From Isoetes taiwanensis (Eukaryota; Streptophyta; Lycopodiopsida; Isoetales; Isoetaceae), in assembly GCA_021234155.1 (NCBI GenBank), contig JAJEKV010000081.1, forward strand, positions 4,179,069-4,243,068: a DNA stretch of 64,000 nt. Reading direction: 5' to 3'. Position 1 is the first letter of the stretch, and the number at the start of each line of letters is the position of its first letter. Positions 22,241-33,977 of this stretch are shown piece by piece. The notes beneath the pieces were generated by a model. The model saw only the letters and a list, made by a program, of their open reading frames with translations. It was not told where the DNA came from and did not search any database. The position numbers were made by a program, and so were the translations under genes.

Positions 22241-23800
22241 ATCGCCGTCTTCTCACAGCAGCTCTTCTTCCATTCACGTTGCTTCCCTTGGCTCTATCCA
22301 TCCTCTTTTCTCCTCTTTGGAGATTTGCTCTTTCTCTTTTTCCTTTTTAGATTGCTCTTCCTCTTTTCTTCCCTTTTAGATTGCTCTTCCTCTTTCCTTC
22401 CCTTTTTGCTTTCTCATGGTTTCTTGAAAGAATTTTCTTTACTTTGCATGCTATGTAGAGGATTCACAATCTGAGGCGTGATTTATTCTTTCTTCGCGCA
22501 ATTTCTTCGTGAATGCTGGCTGATTTCTGCATGTCAATTGAAGGAGTCGCTTTGTTGCATGCATCTAGTCCGTCATTGTTTTTTCTGATGGAACTCCTCG
22601 ATTGTTTTCGTTTTTGCCGCGGATAGCGCATCGGGTTTTTCCTCCGCGGGGACACCAATGGTTTGAAGGCGGTCCCGGTATCTTTCTTTCTGATATCTTG
22701 TTGCATGCGAGGGGCAGATTTGTCGAATCGAATCAATTCATAGAGATTTGAGCAGCCTCATCATCGAGAAGTCTTCATCTTGCTTTGCCGTTCTATGCAT
22801 TTTACTGGTGGATTCGTCTTCCTTCGCTGACAATTGCCTCGTGCATGCTGGCTGATTTATGCATGTCAATTGAAGGAGTAAAGTTTCTCGCATGCATCTC
22901 TGGTCCAGGTTGTTTTTTCGGATGGAATCCTTCAATTGCTTTTTGTATTTTGCACAGATAACAGACGGTTGACGTGTTAGGGTGTAGGTTTGTCATCTTA
23001 TGGATGAGGGTTCGAGCCATGGTACTGTCAATCCATTTTGGTTTTTGCTTTAGTTGGTTAAGTTTAATATTCCCGCTAACCCATTTGTTTTTAGCTGAAT
23101 TACCAATGCTGATAGGAATGCTGAGGTATATAAATTGTCGTTATATTGTTTTCATGCATTTCCATTTTAGAGAAGAAACTGTCATAGGTCTCACTATTAC
23201 ATATGGAGCAAAATCTTTGGTGTAACGTACCTTTTGGTGGACTGTAAGCATGTTTCCCTAGAGGACTATGCTGGAACTGAACTATCTAAAGAGGTATGCA
23301 TAGGTGGATTAGAAGGCACACACCCTCTTATTATCTGCAAATTGCTCTCTCATAGCCCACTCTTTTGCTGAGAATATGCGGAATACCATTCTTGGAAGAT
23401 ATATTTGGAAGATATATTTCATAGAAAAGGTAATCAATTTGAATCTTGAAGGCATAATTTCTACACAATATGTAGATGAAGAAACTCAAAAAAGGATTTC
23501 ATTTTCAACTTTCATGGTTTGGAGCCAACTTTCATTATTTGCAAGGTACACAATTTTTAATTTGCATGTCTGCTAAGTGGTAGGGTTTCCATTTTTCTAT
23601 TTCATTTTTTTCAAGGTACACAATTATTGCATCTCTATTAAATGGCTGGTTGCCCAGGCATTAATGCAAGATCAAGCGGCTGTTTTACTGATTTTTGCAT
23701 GAACTACCCAGTTTTGGGTCAACCTTTTGTGTCTACCGAACATAGGATACTCTGGTTAAAGACGCTTCATACATTCTTTTTGAGTATTAGCGCAGAGTTT
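22241..23800 (+). other. Possible transcript leader with duplicated block; no ORF
   Basis: Downstream of the TATA box the sequence is CT-rich for 200 bases. Then a block of about 115 bases occurs twice (about 22,497-22,610 and 22,826-22,940), sharing GCTGGCTGATTTNTGCATGT, CAATTGAAGGAGT and GTTTTTTCNGATGGAA. No frame longer than 83 codons is open and none is recognisable, so a noncoding transcript or a long 5' UTR with introns is possible. GGAAGATATATTT is tandemly repeated at about 23,394-23,420. Confidence 0.4.
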
Positions 23801-23809
23801 GAAGTGTAG

Positions 23810-24220
23810 TTTTGTGGATAGGGATTATGGCTGGATTGTTTCCTTGGAAATTCTTTCAAAATAGACATCAAATATCATTCCAAGTTATGGAATATTGTGT
23901 TTGCATAGCTAAAGGAGTAGCAGGAACGGTAAAGCTAGACATGGCTTTGATACTCTACTAACTTGGCTTTGCTCTACACTTGCAGGAACAAATTATCCCA
24001 TTTATTATAATTTTGAATCTTTGTAAGGTGAGTATTGTCTTTTTCATTCCCTTTTTCTGATGTGCAAATTCAGATGATTGCTGGATTTGTGGTAGTTGGG
24101 ACTATTCTACATGCATTTCTTCATCTAACCTGTGACTTTCCAGGACTTATCAATGCTTGGTTTCCAGATTTGCTTTTCACTTCTGAAGCAGAAAAAGTTT
24201 TTACTCCAGGAATTTGCTAA
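23810..24220 (+). pseudogene. RBOH (NADPH oxidase) exon remnants
   Basis: Exon 1 (23,810-24,027) reads GIMAGLFPWKFFQNRHQISF, then YCVCIAKGVAGTVKLDMALI. This matches the ferric-reductase-like transmembrane core of plant RBOHs (GLF-WKF-QY, then VAKG-AETLK-NMALIL). A stop (TAA near 23,959) and loss of the usual CRNTITWL segment follow. The exon closes at NLCK|GTGAGT, the position of NINFHK in working genes. The next exon begins at 24,074 (MIAGFVVVGTILHAFLHLTC, then DFP), matching the haem-ligand histidine segment HLTCDFPRL. RBOHs make apoplastic superoxide in signalling and defence. EF-hands, the rest of the membrane core, and FAD- and NADPH-binding domains were not found. It is a pseudogene fragment. 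Confidence 0.87.
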
Positions 24221-27200
24221 TGTGTTGCCTCCCATAGCTGTGGCAATCTCTGATAATAGAAGAAAACATGTTTGCCATAGTTTTGAAGCTTTACTAGACT
24301 GTGGCTTGAAGACAAATCTTTGCATGATATAGCCAACTGTGAAGCTTTGCTCTATCGCTATAATGAAGAAATATTTCATACTTGGATTTGATGCCATTGT
24401 TTTTTTCTGTTTGTGTATTAGAATATTATGACTGGAAAATAGGAACAGTAAGTGCCATGGTAGCAATAGTCATAAAGGCTGTAAGATGGCTACATATAGC
24501 AACCCTTCTTTTGTCTCCAAGTAGACCACTAAGACGCCACTAGATATTGTTTGCTCTTGCCGCCTTCCTAGATAGCTCTCGATATGATGTCATAACCACT
24601 GGATTGTTCAGCAATTGCTGTCGCCTTAAACCATTTACAATAAGAAAATGTAAAGCCTGCCAGACACTAGACAACCAGTGGAACAGTGAACAACCATGTA
24701 ACAAAAATGATGATCTTGCAGAACAGGCCAGGCCATGTAGGCCAAGACAAAATTATGTATTATATTTGCTGCCAGTTACAAGCAGCTGTTTGTAATGGGA
24801 TCGATTGATCTTTTCATTTTGTTAACAATTGGAGTGAAAGGAGGGCCAATATCACCAAGCAAATCCAGAATCCACTTCAGCTGCTACACTTGGACCGTAT
24901 CTTCTGTTCAGTACACTTTCATGACGTGACACAAAGGAAAAGGTATTAGTGCATCAAAACTTACAACGAATTTGATCTTAGATCAAATTGTCCAAGACTA
25001 CTGTCTTTACATGTAAATCTTTGAAAACCTTTATAATAGTTTTTGTAATTTCTTTGGAATCTATTTTGCAGCGTACACTTTTTGGTATGTTCCATGCTAA
25101 ATTTTACTATGTTAAATAAGTGTTCTTATTTCTCCAAAGTTTTGTCACTTTGCAAAGCTCAGCAAAGGAAACTTCAAAACTCAAGGACAGTTCAAAATAG
25201 AAAGCGGCAGTTTTGACCACCCATTGTGTTTTTTGACAACTCATTGTGTTGATGTAATGTATAGTTACGTTCTTTAGTTTATAGTTTATGTGATGAGAAT
25301 ATGCAATTTGGTTCAACTCCAAATAGAATAGAGAACTTGCTAAATGTGCATTATTATAGATGACAAATCACATGTTATAGCATGTGGAAGAGCTGGGAAT
25401 GGTGTTGGACTTCTTGAGATTATTATGTATATTGAAAATTATATATTTGAATCCCTATTTATACATGGTATTGGGAATAGGATGAGCATATAAGATATAT
25501 TTCATCCAATTTATAGAAAATAAATACCCAATTGGATAGGTTGAGCATAAACCAAGCAAATATATGATGCACTGGTGGCAATGATGTTGCACATTATTTT
25601 TCTAACATCAACTTGTAGCTCATAATAGTTTTGGATCTTCTCTACTTACTTACCTACCTATCTGCCTACCTACCTATAAATCTATCTATCAATCAGTTCA
25701 ATGTTATAGAGGGAATCGCCTTCGTAAAGTTCCTCTTAGTGACAAGGGGTTTCATCTTTATAGGGATATGCAATAGGACTCGACCCAAGGAAGTGTACAA
25801 TATTGTGATATAATCACACTTGGCCCAGTTGATTCATTGATTGATGGCATGTTAGATAAATTACTTTGCCTCAGCTTTCACTTTTATACTAACTATGATG
25901 TTGATCCAAGGAAGGAACAAGGATACTGCTCCGACATGTGTATATGTCTGGCATTAGGTCCTTACAACCTTCAATGACGTGGATGATTCCACAATGACAT
26001 AGGGCATGTCGACTTATATAATGTAGTGATAAACATTTTACTTTCATGATGTTTATTATGAAATTCCACTTTACATCCTTTATAAAACATCTCCAACTAG
26101 CATTTTTAAATGTTCCATTTATTCTTGCACAATTCAAATATATAATTGTTTTTATTACACTTCTATTAGATACATCTATGCACTTCCACAACCTGAGTTT
26201 ACAATCGCTTATGACAACTGATGCTCGGCATCGCCGGGCACACGTTTCTAGTCCATATTAATAATTGAGAACATAGAATTCCATCTGTAAGTGAGTTATT
26301 AAGGTTCTGCATCATTTTCTACTCAATACTTTAAATTAGTTATTTATTGCTGTCATGTAGAATTAATCCCATAAGCTTAAATTAGCTTGGCAAATGCATC
26401 AGCTCATCTCTCCTTAGAAAAGCCAAATATCTCTTAACTTGTTAGCAAGTTCTGTTTTGAGCAAACTGCTAGTTACCTTGTGCAAAATATACATATTTCA
26501 AGTGGATCTAAATTAAAGACCTATTTATGATCTATTCCATAGCATTTGTGACCTACTTAATCAGTAGATCATGTTATTATGTGTAACTTAGAAATGTGAA
26601 TGCCATCAAAATTATGTATGGTTGTGACATACTTTGTGCATTTTGGAGGTAGATAGGTGTCCTTATATCCATAGTTTATGCAATGTTGACTTACGTGGCA
26701 AAGTAGTTGAGTAGCACTCTGGGGGCTATAAGGTTATAGGGACCCGTGATCGACCAAAAGAAAATGCAGAGGGTGATCATGGGTTCTGTTATAAGCCCAG
26801 GGCCGACCACGGGGGATGGATTCCATCACACGAGGAGGCCGTTCCAAGATGGAAGTGGCGAGTAGGGCCATTATGGGTTTTTTTCTAAAGTATGTCGCCA
26901 TTTTTCAAATAATTTGCTCAATCGTGCACTTGCCCCTGCTCCAAATCCTTGCTCCTCCTTTCCAAAATTTGTCCATCATGTTGATTTTTCTCGGATCGGA
27001 CAAAAATCCGCCTCGATTGCTTCAAGATTTGAACAAATCTCGATGGATTTCATCGAGGGCGCTATCAAATCCAATTTGAAATCTGTCTATCAAATCGCAA
27101 TAAGAATTTCCCAGGCAACTAGTTCATCAAATTTGCACAATGGATGCACAAAAAAAAAGGACCCTCGATTCAATCGCAGAAGAATTTTTCTCCTCCTTGT

Positions 27201-27576
27201 GCGGGCCTAGATTGCTTGCTCAATTAATCCATTACGTATGTTTTTTTGGCCCGATTTTGGTTGAGATCGACCTTAAATTGGAATCGAATGATCAAATGCA
27301 AAATCAAGCAAGTCTTCGAGAGCTTACGAATGCGCAAAAACAGAGGAAAAATCAAAGGAACATGTTTTTTTCTAAATCCAATCGGCAAAATGCATTCTAA
27401 CAGCATACTTTGGCCGGATTAGCAACACAATTATCAGCATTATGCTAAGTAGGACCCTTCAATCCAGCAATGCCATATCCGTTGTGAATCGGGCTCGAAT
27501 TTGATCGCGTTGCTTCAGTTCTAAGGAAAAAATCCGCGGCCCGGGATGCACAAATAGGGCCGAGCAAGGTTTTTTG
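24221..27576. other. Long gene-free stretch
   Basis: No further RBOH exons, RNA genes or transposon ends were recognised. CTAC/CTAT tetranucleotide-rich sequence lies at 25,643-25,700. From about 26,700 GC content rises and short frames appear (for example 26,816-27,079 and 27,140-27,400) that could be the decayed 5' part of the F-box gene next door. Nothing conserved is visible in them. Confidence 0.4.
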
Positions 27577-27897
27577 GATATAGAGGCGACCGGTTGGGAT
27601 CATATTCTCGAGATGTGTCTTGTCGGGTTGCAGCTGTTAGATCTTCTCAGAGCTCGGGCTGTGTGCAAGAAATGGAGGCAAATCACTGCCTCGCCTCATT
27701 TCTTGAAGCTCCGAGACGTTTTCAAGCCCCAAACCATGGTCGTTCTTGTTTGGAATTTCGCAGAGCCATACTTTTGTGTGTCGTTCCTTTTCTTTGTGCA
27801 TAAGCGGCTTGATAACAAAACTAGAAGAAGATCCATGGCATTGATGGCATTGATGAAGGGCAACATATGGGTAGGTCGCAAAAGCTACCGGGGATAA
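27577..27897 (+). pseudogene. F-box protein remnant
   Basis: The frame contains WDHILEMCLVGLQLLDLLRA, then RAVCKKWRQITASPHFLKL. This is the classic F-box pattern (ILE-L---LL--RAVCK-W--L--SP-F). F-box proteins are substrate receptors of SCF ubiquitin ligases. The frame has no ATG upstream before a stop, and after about residue 65 it turns into unrecognisable sequence ending at 27,897. The expected C-terminal kelch or LRR part is absent. It is most likely a gene fragment. An N-terminal exon upstream supplying the start cannot be excluded. Confidence 0.7.
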
Positions 27898-29305
27898 AAC
27901 CACAGGAAAAAACGCCATAGTTATTTCTTCTTAAGGCTCTGATTCATCCCAAATTGTCCGGCAAATCTTTGTTCTAGCATCCCAAATCATCTCCAAGAGG
28001 TTTGAATATGAGAAAAAATAGTTGTGGACTCACCAGAAGCTACCAAGAAATCGGCCGAGTTTTGTATCGCGTGGGCGTGCGAATGCCGCTATGGCGGACG
28101 TCGGAATAATGGCCGCAATAAATGCAGTGTATTAATGGCCGCAATAAATGCAAAGTGCACACATGTCTCACCAAGTATTAGTGTATTAATGGACACAATA
28201 AATGCAAAGTGCAACGTGTCATGCGACCGTAATTTTGAAGAAAGAAATTAGGTGCGAACAGAAATTGGATACTGCTTTATATAGGAAGGGAACCTATGCT
28301 CTTAATAAATGTCAGTTACTACCTATAGAATCCAGTATGTATAGGATCATAGTCGACATGACTTCTTACCATCATGTATTGTTGAATAACAATGACTCTT
28401 TAAACCAGTTGAAATTCTACACGCAAGATTACCAAGCAATTTCACTATATATCCTGCATTTGTATTTCATCAAAACCCTATGACAAAAATATGCCAGGAA
28501 AGCCACAATATTACTTGATGAATGTATAATCCATTTATACTATTTATGTATGTAGCTGCTTTTGCTAGACTGTAATTCCAACTATGTCTAAAAATAATGT
28601 CAAGCTTTCATGCATGGGAAAGTGTAGTCCACTCCACATAGACACCATAAATTACAGTTCAAAGGACCTTGCCTGCATTTCAGATCTATTGTTGGAGCAT
28701 TACAGGGTGCTTGCAACCTCATATTTTGCAAGCCATTGTGAAGCCATTGCAAGCCATTGTGAAGCCATTGAAGGCGACGTAGAATTTTACTTTCCTTCAA
28801 AGAATGGAAACTGTAGATCATAACATTTTGGACCTTATGTCTTCTGTGAAGAATTCCCAACATCCACAAGATGAAGGTCATTAATGCATAGTATGATCTT
28901 CTGTAGAACCAGTTACTTACTGGGAGGGCATCAATAGCTTGAATGTGGACTAGGCTACTTAATAGCCATGTTTTCCTGATAGAAATTCGAGCACCATCAA
29001 CTGCCAAGGTCACATACACTATCAACTAGGTATAGTCAAGATGCAAGGCAACAAGCACATAGGTTTATTTTTTGTTTGCAACTTCGATATTATTCAACTC
29101 CTTATTCATAGAGCAGATGGTTTCAAGTTCTAAATGGTGCCATATAACAATGGTTGTTAAAAGTTGTCGAATCTTAATGCACATGTGTGCTTGGGCAACC
29201 AACCACAACAACAAATGATGTTACTCTTGACGTAGCATATCGTGAGTAATTCTTTTGCCCTTAGGTTTTAAGCATAGTAGAGTAATAGAGGAATTGCCAC
29301 ACCTT
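27898..29305. other. Gene-free stretch with small tandem repeats
   Basis: GGCCGCAATAAATGCA-type units repeat three times at about 28,110-28,210. GAAGCCATTGCAAGCCATTG-type units repeat at about 28,730-28,772. Otherwise AT-rich sequence with nothing recognised up to the gypsy insertion. Confidence 0.5.
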
Positions 29306-29310
29306 TGTTT

Positions 29311-30312
29311 TGTTACAGGGCAAGAATTTTTCTTTTGAAATAACCCCCGCACGCGTATTGACGTCGTCTAGCTACCACCCACTCCTTTGGATCCCGGATC
29401 CCCCGTGCTAGACTTGTCGGCTTGCGGCTAAGGAAGCACCAACACAAGCCCTGATTTCTTCAAGAAATCCCTCTGAGGTCAGCACCAACCAGGGGCTTTA
29501 CCCAAACCGACACAGGCAGAACCAATAACGCTCCTATGATCGCTTACCTAGTCTTGGTTTGCAGCCTCACCCTATATGGGTTCGATTCAATCCGACTTCT
29601 TGGCGTTAGCGACTGTCCTCAAAGCCCACTATTAGTTTTGGAATCAAATTCCGATCCCTTAGCTTGATTCACGAATTCTACAAAATCCGATTAAAGCGAA
29701 ACGACTTCTAGTCTCGAACCCGGTTTCACCGTCTCCGCTTTTGAATCCGACCTCTCGGGCTTTATAGAACTCATCTTTGAGTTCACCAACATCTGCATGC
29801 TTGAATCCGGCCCAGTCGGGCGTTGTTTGATCCAAATCCATGCACTACGACTCCGGTTCAAGATGCGGCGGTGGCCTTCTCCACGAACTCGTTTTCGATA
29901 TAACAAGTTTCAACAAGACCCATCGAATCAATAAACGCCATGTGTCACTTTAATACTACATATTAAAACCATAGCTTGCTTCCAAACTTACATTTAAATA
30001 CATTTGCCCTAGGGCCTTACATTAACATTAACAACTAATGTTAACCATGTAAGTTTACGGTCTTACCGCCCGATCAATCTCGCTAGCTCTTGCCGCTACT
30101 AATATTAACAATATTAGCGTCCCTAGCGGGCCATTATCCGCCGCTAGCCTTTTATAACTAATTACCCCCGCATCCCGTCACGGCGGGCGATTCACATCAA
30201 CACGCCCATTGAATCTGGCGCGGAACAATCGCGACGGTGAGTACTCTACGTGCTCATGGGCGTTATTGTCAAGGGCCCGATTCGGCTATGCCCTTGGGAG
30301 CACCTCGTAACA
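29311..30312 (-). repeat. Gypsy 3' LTR
   Basis: 1,002 bp with short inverted ends TGTTAC...GTAACA. It matches the copy at 50,650-51,658 along its length, including AAATAACCCCCGC near one end, the CCCACTATTAG block in the middle, CCATCGAANCAATAAACGCCA and GGGAGCACCTC at the other end. It is preceded by TGTTT on the outer side and by a polypurine tract on the inner side. Confidence 0.93.
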
Positions 30313-30327
30313 TTCCTCCCCTCCTTT
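30313..30327 (-). promoter_or_regulatory. Polypurine tract
   Basis: On the minus strand AAAGGAGGGGAGGAA lies directly upstream of the LTR start (TGTTACGAGG). This is the expected primer site for plus-strand DNA synthesis. Confidence 0.9.
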
Positions 30328-30908
30328 GGACCTTGCCCTCAAGGTTGATTCTTTAGATGAGGAACTACAGCACTAATTCCTCCGCCTCCCGGGTGGCATC
30401 CTGGGAGATCGGGTCTTGCCACGAACCGGATGTTCTACCACATCCCTATTAGCAGTACTGCCAACTCTTTTATCTAAAAGACGTTCAAGCGTTCTGAAGG
30501 AGTTTAAGACGATGGGTATACTTTACGGACTAACCACGCATGCGGTATCCAAATAGCCCTCTTAAGTTGACTTACATGAAACACGTGATGGATCCCTACT
30601 TCACTGGTAAGTTCAACTTCAGATCTTGTTTCCCGACCCTTTTAGTAATCCTAAAAGGCCCAAAGATACCGCTGGAGTAAGTTTGGGCACTTTCGACCTT
30701 TGGTTAAAGGCGCGCATGTGTTCATTCTTAGTGCCGGCGGATAAACGACCGAGTAAAAAACATGTAATCACCTTACGCATAAGAAATATCTCGTCTATGC
30801 TGATTAGCAGACGCTCGTGCCCTATCTTGAGCTTTTCGCAATGCTTGCTTGCACTGCCGCAGGATTGCATCCATATCATGCAGCATGTGTATTGCAACTT
30901 CGGTTCTA
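30328..30908 (-). pseudogene. Gypsy pol 3' end (after integrase core)
   Basis: Minus-strand frames read HDMDAILRQCKQALRKAQD, then SANQHRRDISYA, and after frameshifts KVESAQTYSSGIFGPFRITK with a basic stretch. This is the segment that follows the integrase core in gypsy polyproteins (helical DMDAIL...QALRKAQDRA, then the GD-V-L and GPF-I motifs). At 30,908 it is cut by the 13.6-kb TIR element and continues at 44,507 with the reading frame preserved. Several stops break it. Confidence 0.85.
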
Positions 30909-31082
30909 ACACACTCACCCCAAGTTTTGGTCCACTGTTGAAAAGTATAGTTTTTTTTAGGTCCACATGTTCTTTATTCAGAGATTTCAAAAAAACCTAC
31001 ATGTAGATCTGTGGAGGTGTGGTTTTACTAGCTAACGGTGTTGTTTTTTAAGTGGACAAGGAACGTCCACTGTTATTTTTTT

Positions 31083-31396
31083 AAGGAGCTGTGGTTTTTG
31101 TTTTTTTTAGGACGTGTGGTTTTTTAAGGAGGTATGTTTTTTGTTAAAAGAACTGTGGTTTTTTCTTTTGAGGTAGTGGTATTTTTAAGGTGGTGTAGTT
31201 TTTGGAGATGTGGTTTATAAGTAAGTGTAGTTTTTTTTTTAAGGAGCCGTGGTCTTTGTTTTTTAGGACGTGTGGTTTTTTAAGGAGGTATGTTTTTTGT
31301 TAAAGGAATTGTGGTTTTTTCTTTTGAGGTGGTGATGTTTCTAAGGAGGTGTAGTATTTGGAGGTGCGGTTTATAAATAAGTGTAGTTTTTAGGAG
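31083..31396. repeat. T-rich subterminal tandem repeat, 158-bp period
   Basis: Two copies (31,083 and 31,241) share AAGGAGC-GTGG, TAGGACGTGTGGTTTTTTAA, GGAGGTATGTTTTTTGTTAA and TAAGTGTAGTTTTT. Many shorter GTGGTTTTT words occur in between. It lies just inside the left TIR of the 13.6-kb element, where subterminal binding repeats would be expected. Confidence 0.85.
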
Positions 31397-31670
31397 GTTT
31401 TTTCTAAAGGATGTAATTTTAAGGTTCTTTATAGCTAATTTTGTAAGCATCATTATACAATCATTGCACTGCTCCCATCCATATGACACCCCATAAAGTA
31501 TTCATGTTGTCATTACATGCCATGTGTAAAAATGCAATATCTCATCTATTGTCCCTCTACCCCTCATGCTTATAGAAAACTAGAATGCAAAGGCATTATG
31601 AAGATCCCAATGAATTGAACTGAATTTAACTTTAACGTCCATGGGGACCAACAAGCCTATCGATCCGAGG

Positions 31671-31922
<252 letters not shown>

Positions 31923-32270
31923 CTTTTTATGCCTCAAATCCATTTTTTGATCATATGGACATGATCTCGAGTCCCATTCGGGCCTTATGGGAGTTGAAAG
32001 CACACAATAAAAACCTTATAGAAATCGGATTCAAAAATTATTTGCTTTGGTTTTTCTTCACGGTTCATTGAGAGAAAAATATATCCATTTCTCTCAATCA
32101 CATTAGTTCCAAATCAAGCCAAATTTCTTTCCACATGTTCCTACAAGTTCCACGATAGTCATTTCAAATATCGCCCAAAAATGTTAAAAAAACACTCAAG
32201 ATATCATCATTTGAGTGTACATATCTTTTTTCTGCCATAGGAATGTGCAATGGACAAATTTTACATCCCA

Positions 32271-33810
32271 CTTGGCTTCAAACATGCCACCTAGGCTCAA
32301 ACATGCCAAGGTGGCTCAAACATGCCACCAAGGTGGCTCAAACATACCAAGGTGGCTCAAACAAGCCACCAAGGTGGCTCAATATGCCAAGGTGGCTTCA
32401 ACATGCCACGCTGGGCTCTAACATGCCATCTTGGGGCTCCAACATGCCAAGGTGGTGCAAACATGCCACCTAGGCTCCACCATGCCACCTAGGCTCCAAC
32501 ATGCCAAGGTGGCTCTGGCATGCCACCTAGGCTCCAACATGCCAAGGTGGCTCACAACATGCCACCTAGGCTTAAATATGCCAAGGTGGCTCAACACATG
32601 CCACCTAGGCTCCAACATGCCCTTTGTGGCTCTAACATGCCACCTAGGCTCAAACATGCCAAGGTGGCTCAAACATCGCGTGGGCTCCAACATGCCACCT
32701 AGGCTCCAATATGCCAAAGTGGCTCAAACATGCCACCCCTAGGCTCCGGCATGACAAGGTGGCTCAAACATGCCAATGTGCTTCAACATGCCACCCTAGG
32801 CCAACATGCCGCGTGGGCTCTAACATGCCACCTAGGCTCCAACATGCCACCTAGGCTCCAACATGCCATCCCAGGCTCCAACGTGCCATCTAGGCTCCAA
32901 CATGCCAAGGTGTCTCAAACATGCCACGTGGGCTCCAACATGCCAAGGTGGCTGTAACATGCCACCTAGGCTCAAACATGCCAAGGTGGCTCCAACATGC
33001 CACCTAGGCTCCAACATGACAAAATGGCTCAAACATGCCACCTGGCTCCAGCGTGCTCAAACATGTCAATGGGCTCCAACATGCCACCTATGCTCCAACT
33101 TGCCAAGGTGGCTCAAATATGCCCGCGTGGGCTCCAACATGCCACCCCTAGGCTCCCACATGCCAAGGTGGCTCAAACATGCCACCTAGGCTCCCACATG
33201 CCAAGGTGGCTCAAACATGCCACCTCGGCTCAAACATGCCATGTAGGCTCATTTAGGCTCCAACATGCCAAGGTGGTTCACCCACGAGGGCTCCAACGTG
33301 CCTTCTAGGCTCCAACATGCCAAGGTGGCTCAAACATGCCACCTAGGCTAAAAAATGCCAAGGTGGCTCCAACATGCCACCTAGGCTCCAACATGCTCAA
33401 ACATGCCACGTGGGCTCCAACATGCCACCTATGCTCCAACATGCCAAGGTGGCTCAGGCATGCCAAGATAGCTCAAACATGCCACCTAGGCTCCAACATG
33501 ACAAGGTGGCTCAAACATGCCAAGTTGGCTCCAACATGCCACCTGGGCAGCAACATGCCATCTAGGCTCCAACATGCCACCTAGGCTCCAACATGCCAAG
33601 GTGGCTCAAACATGCCACGTGGACTCCAACATGCAACGTGGGCTCCAACATGCTAAGGTGGCTCAAACATGCCACGCGGGCTCCAACATGTTACATGCCA
33701 GCTAGGCTCCAACATCCCACGCGGGCTCTAACATGCCACCTAGGCTCCAACATGCCAAGGTGGCTCAGGCATGCCACCTAGGCTCAAGCATGCCACCTAG
33801 GCACTCCAAG
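32271..33810. repeat. Palindromic dimer satellite, 19-20-bp half units
   Basis: About 75-80 half units alternate between ACATGCCACCTAGGCTCCA and ACATGCCAAGGTGGCTCAA types. GCCACC in one half can pair with GGTGGC in the next, so the array can fold into serial hairpins. Variant halves (CACGTGGGCTCC, CACCCTAGG) are scattered. The lack of stop codons leaves frames open on both strands, but they shift frequently and no single frame survives the array. It lies inside the 13.6-kb TIR element and abuts the foldback arms. Confidence 0.95.
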
Positions 33811-33977
33811 TGGTGACATGGCATGCCAAGTAAGCAAGGCCAAGTTTTGACTAGGCCAAAAATGAAAAGATGTCCATATTTGGTCTTTCATTGGGTAATG
33901 TTGGCAAATTTTGGGTGACATGGCTAGATGGTAGTGACGTGGACATGATCACTAGGACTTTATGTAAGCAATATGAT
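33811..33977. repeat. Outer extension of the foldback block, left
   Basis: Contains GCATGCCAAGTAAGCAAGGC, TTTTGACTAGG and a GTGACGTGGACATGATCACTAG end. The reverse complement of this block occurs at about 38,645-38,825 (TTACTTGGCATACCATGTCA, CTAGTCAAAGCTTGACTTTG), so the two extensions close a 5-kb inverted structure. Confidence 0.8.

Noticed and set aside
32271-33810. A repetitive protein encoded by the satellite (frames up to 108 codons, both strands)
   Set aside because: Frames are open only because the repeat unit lacks stops. They shift repeatedly and neither strand has one continuous frame.
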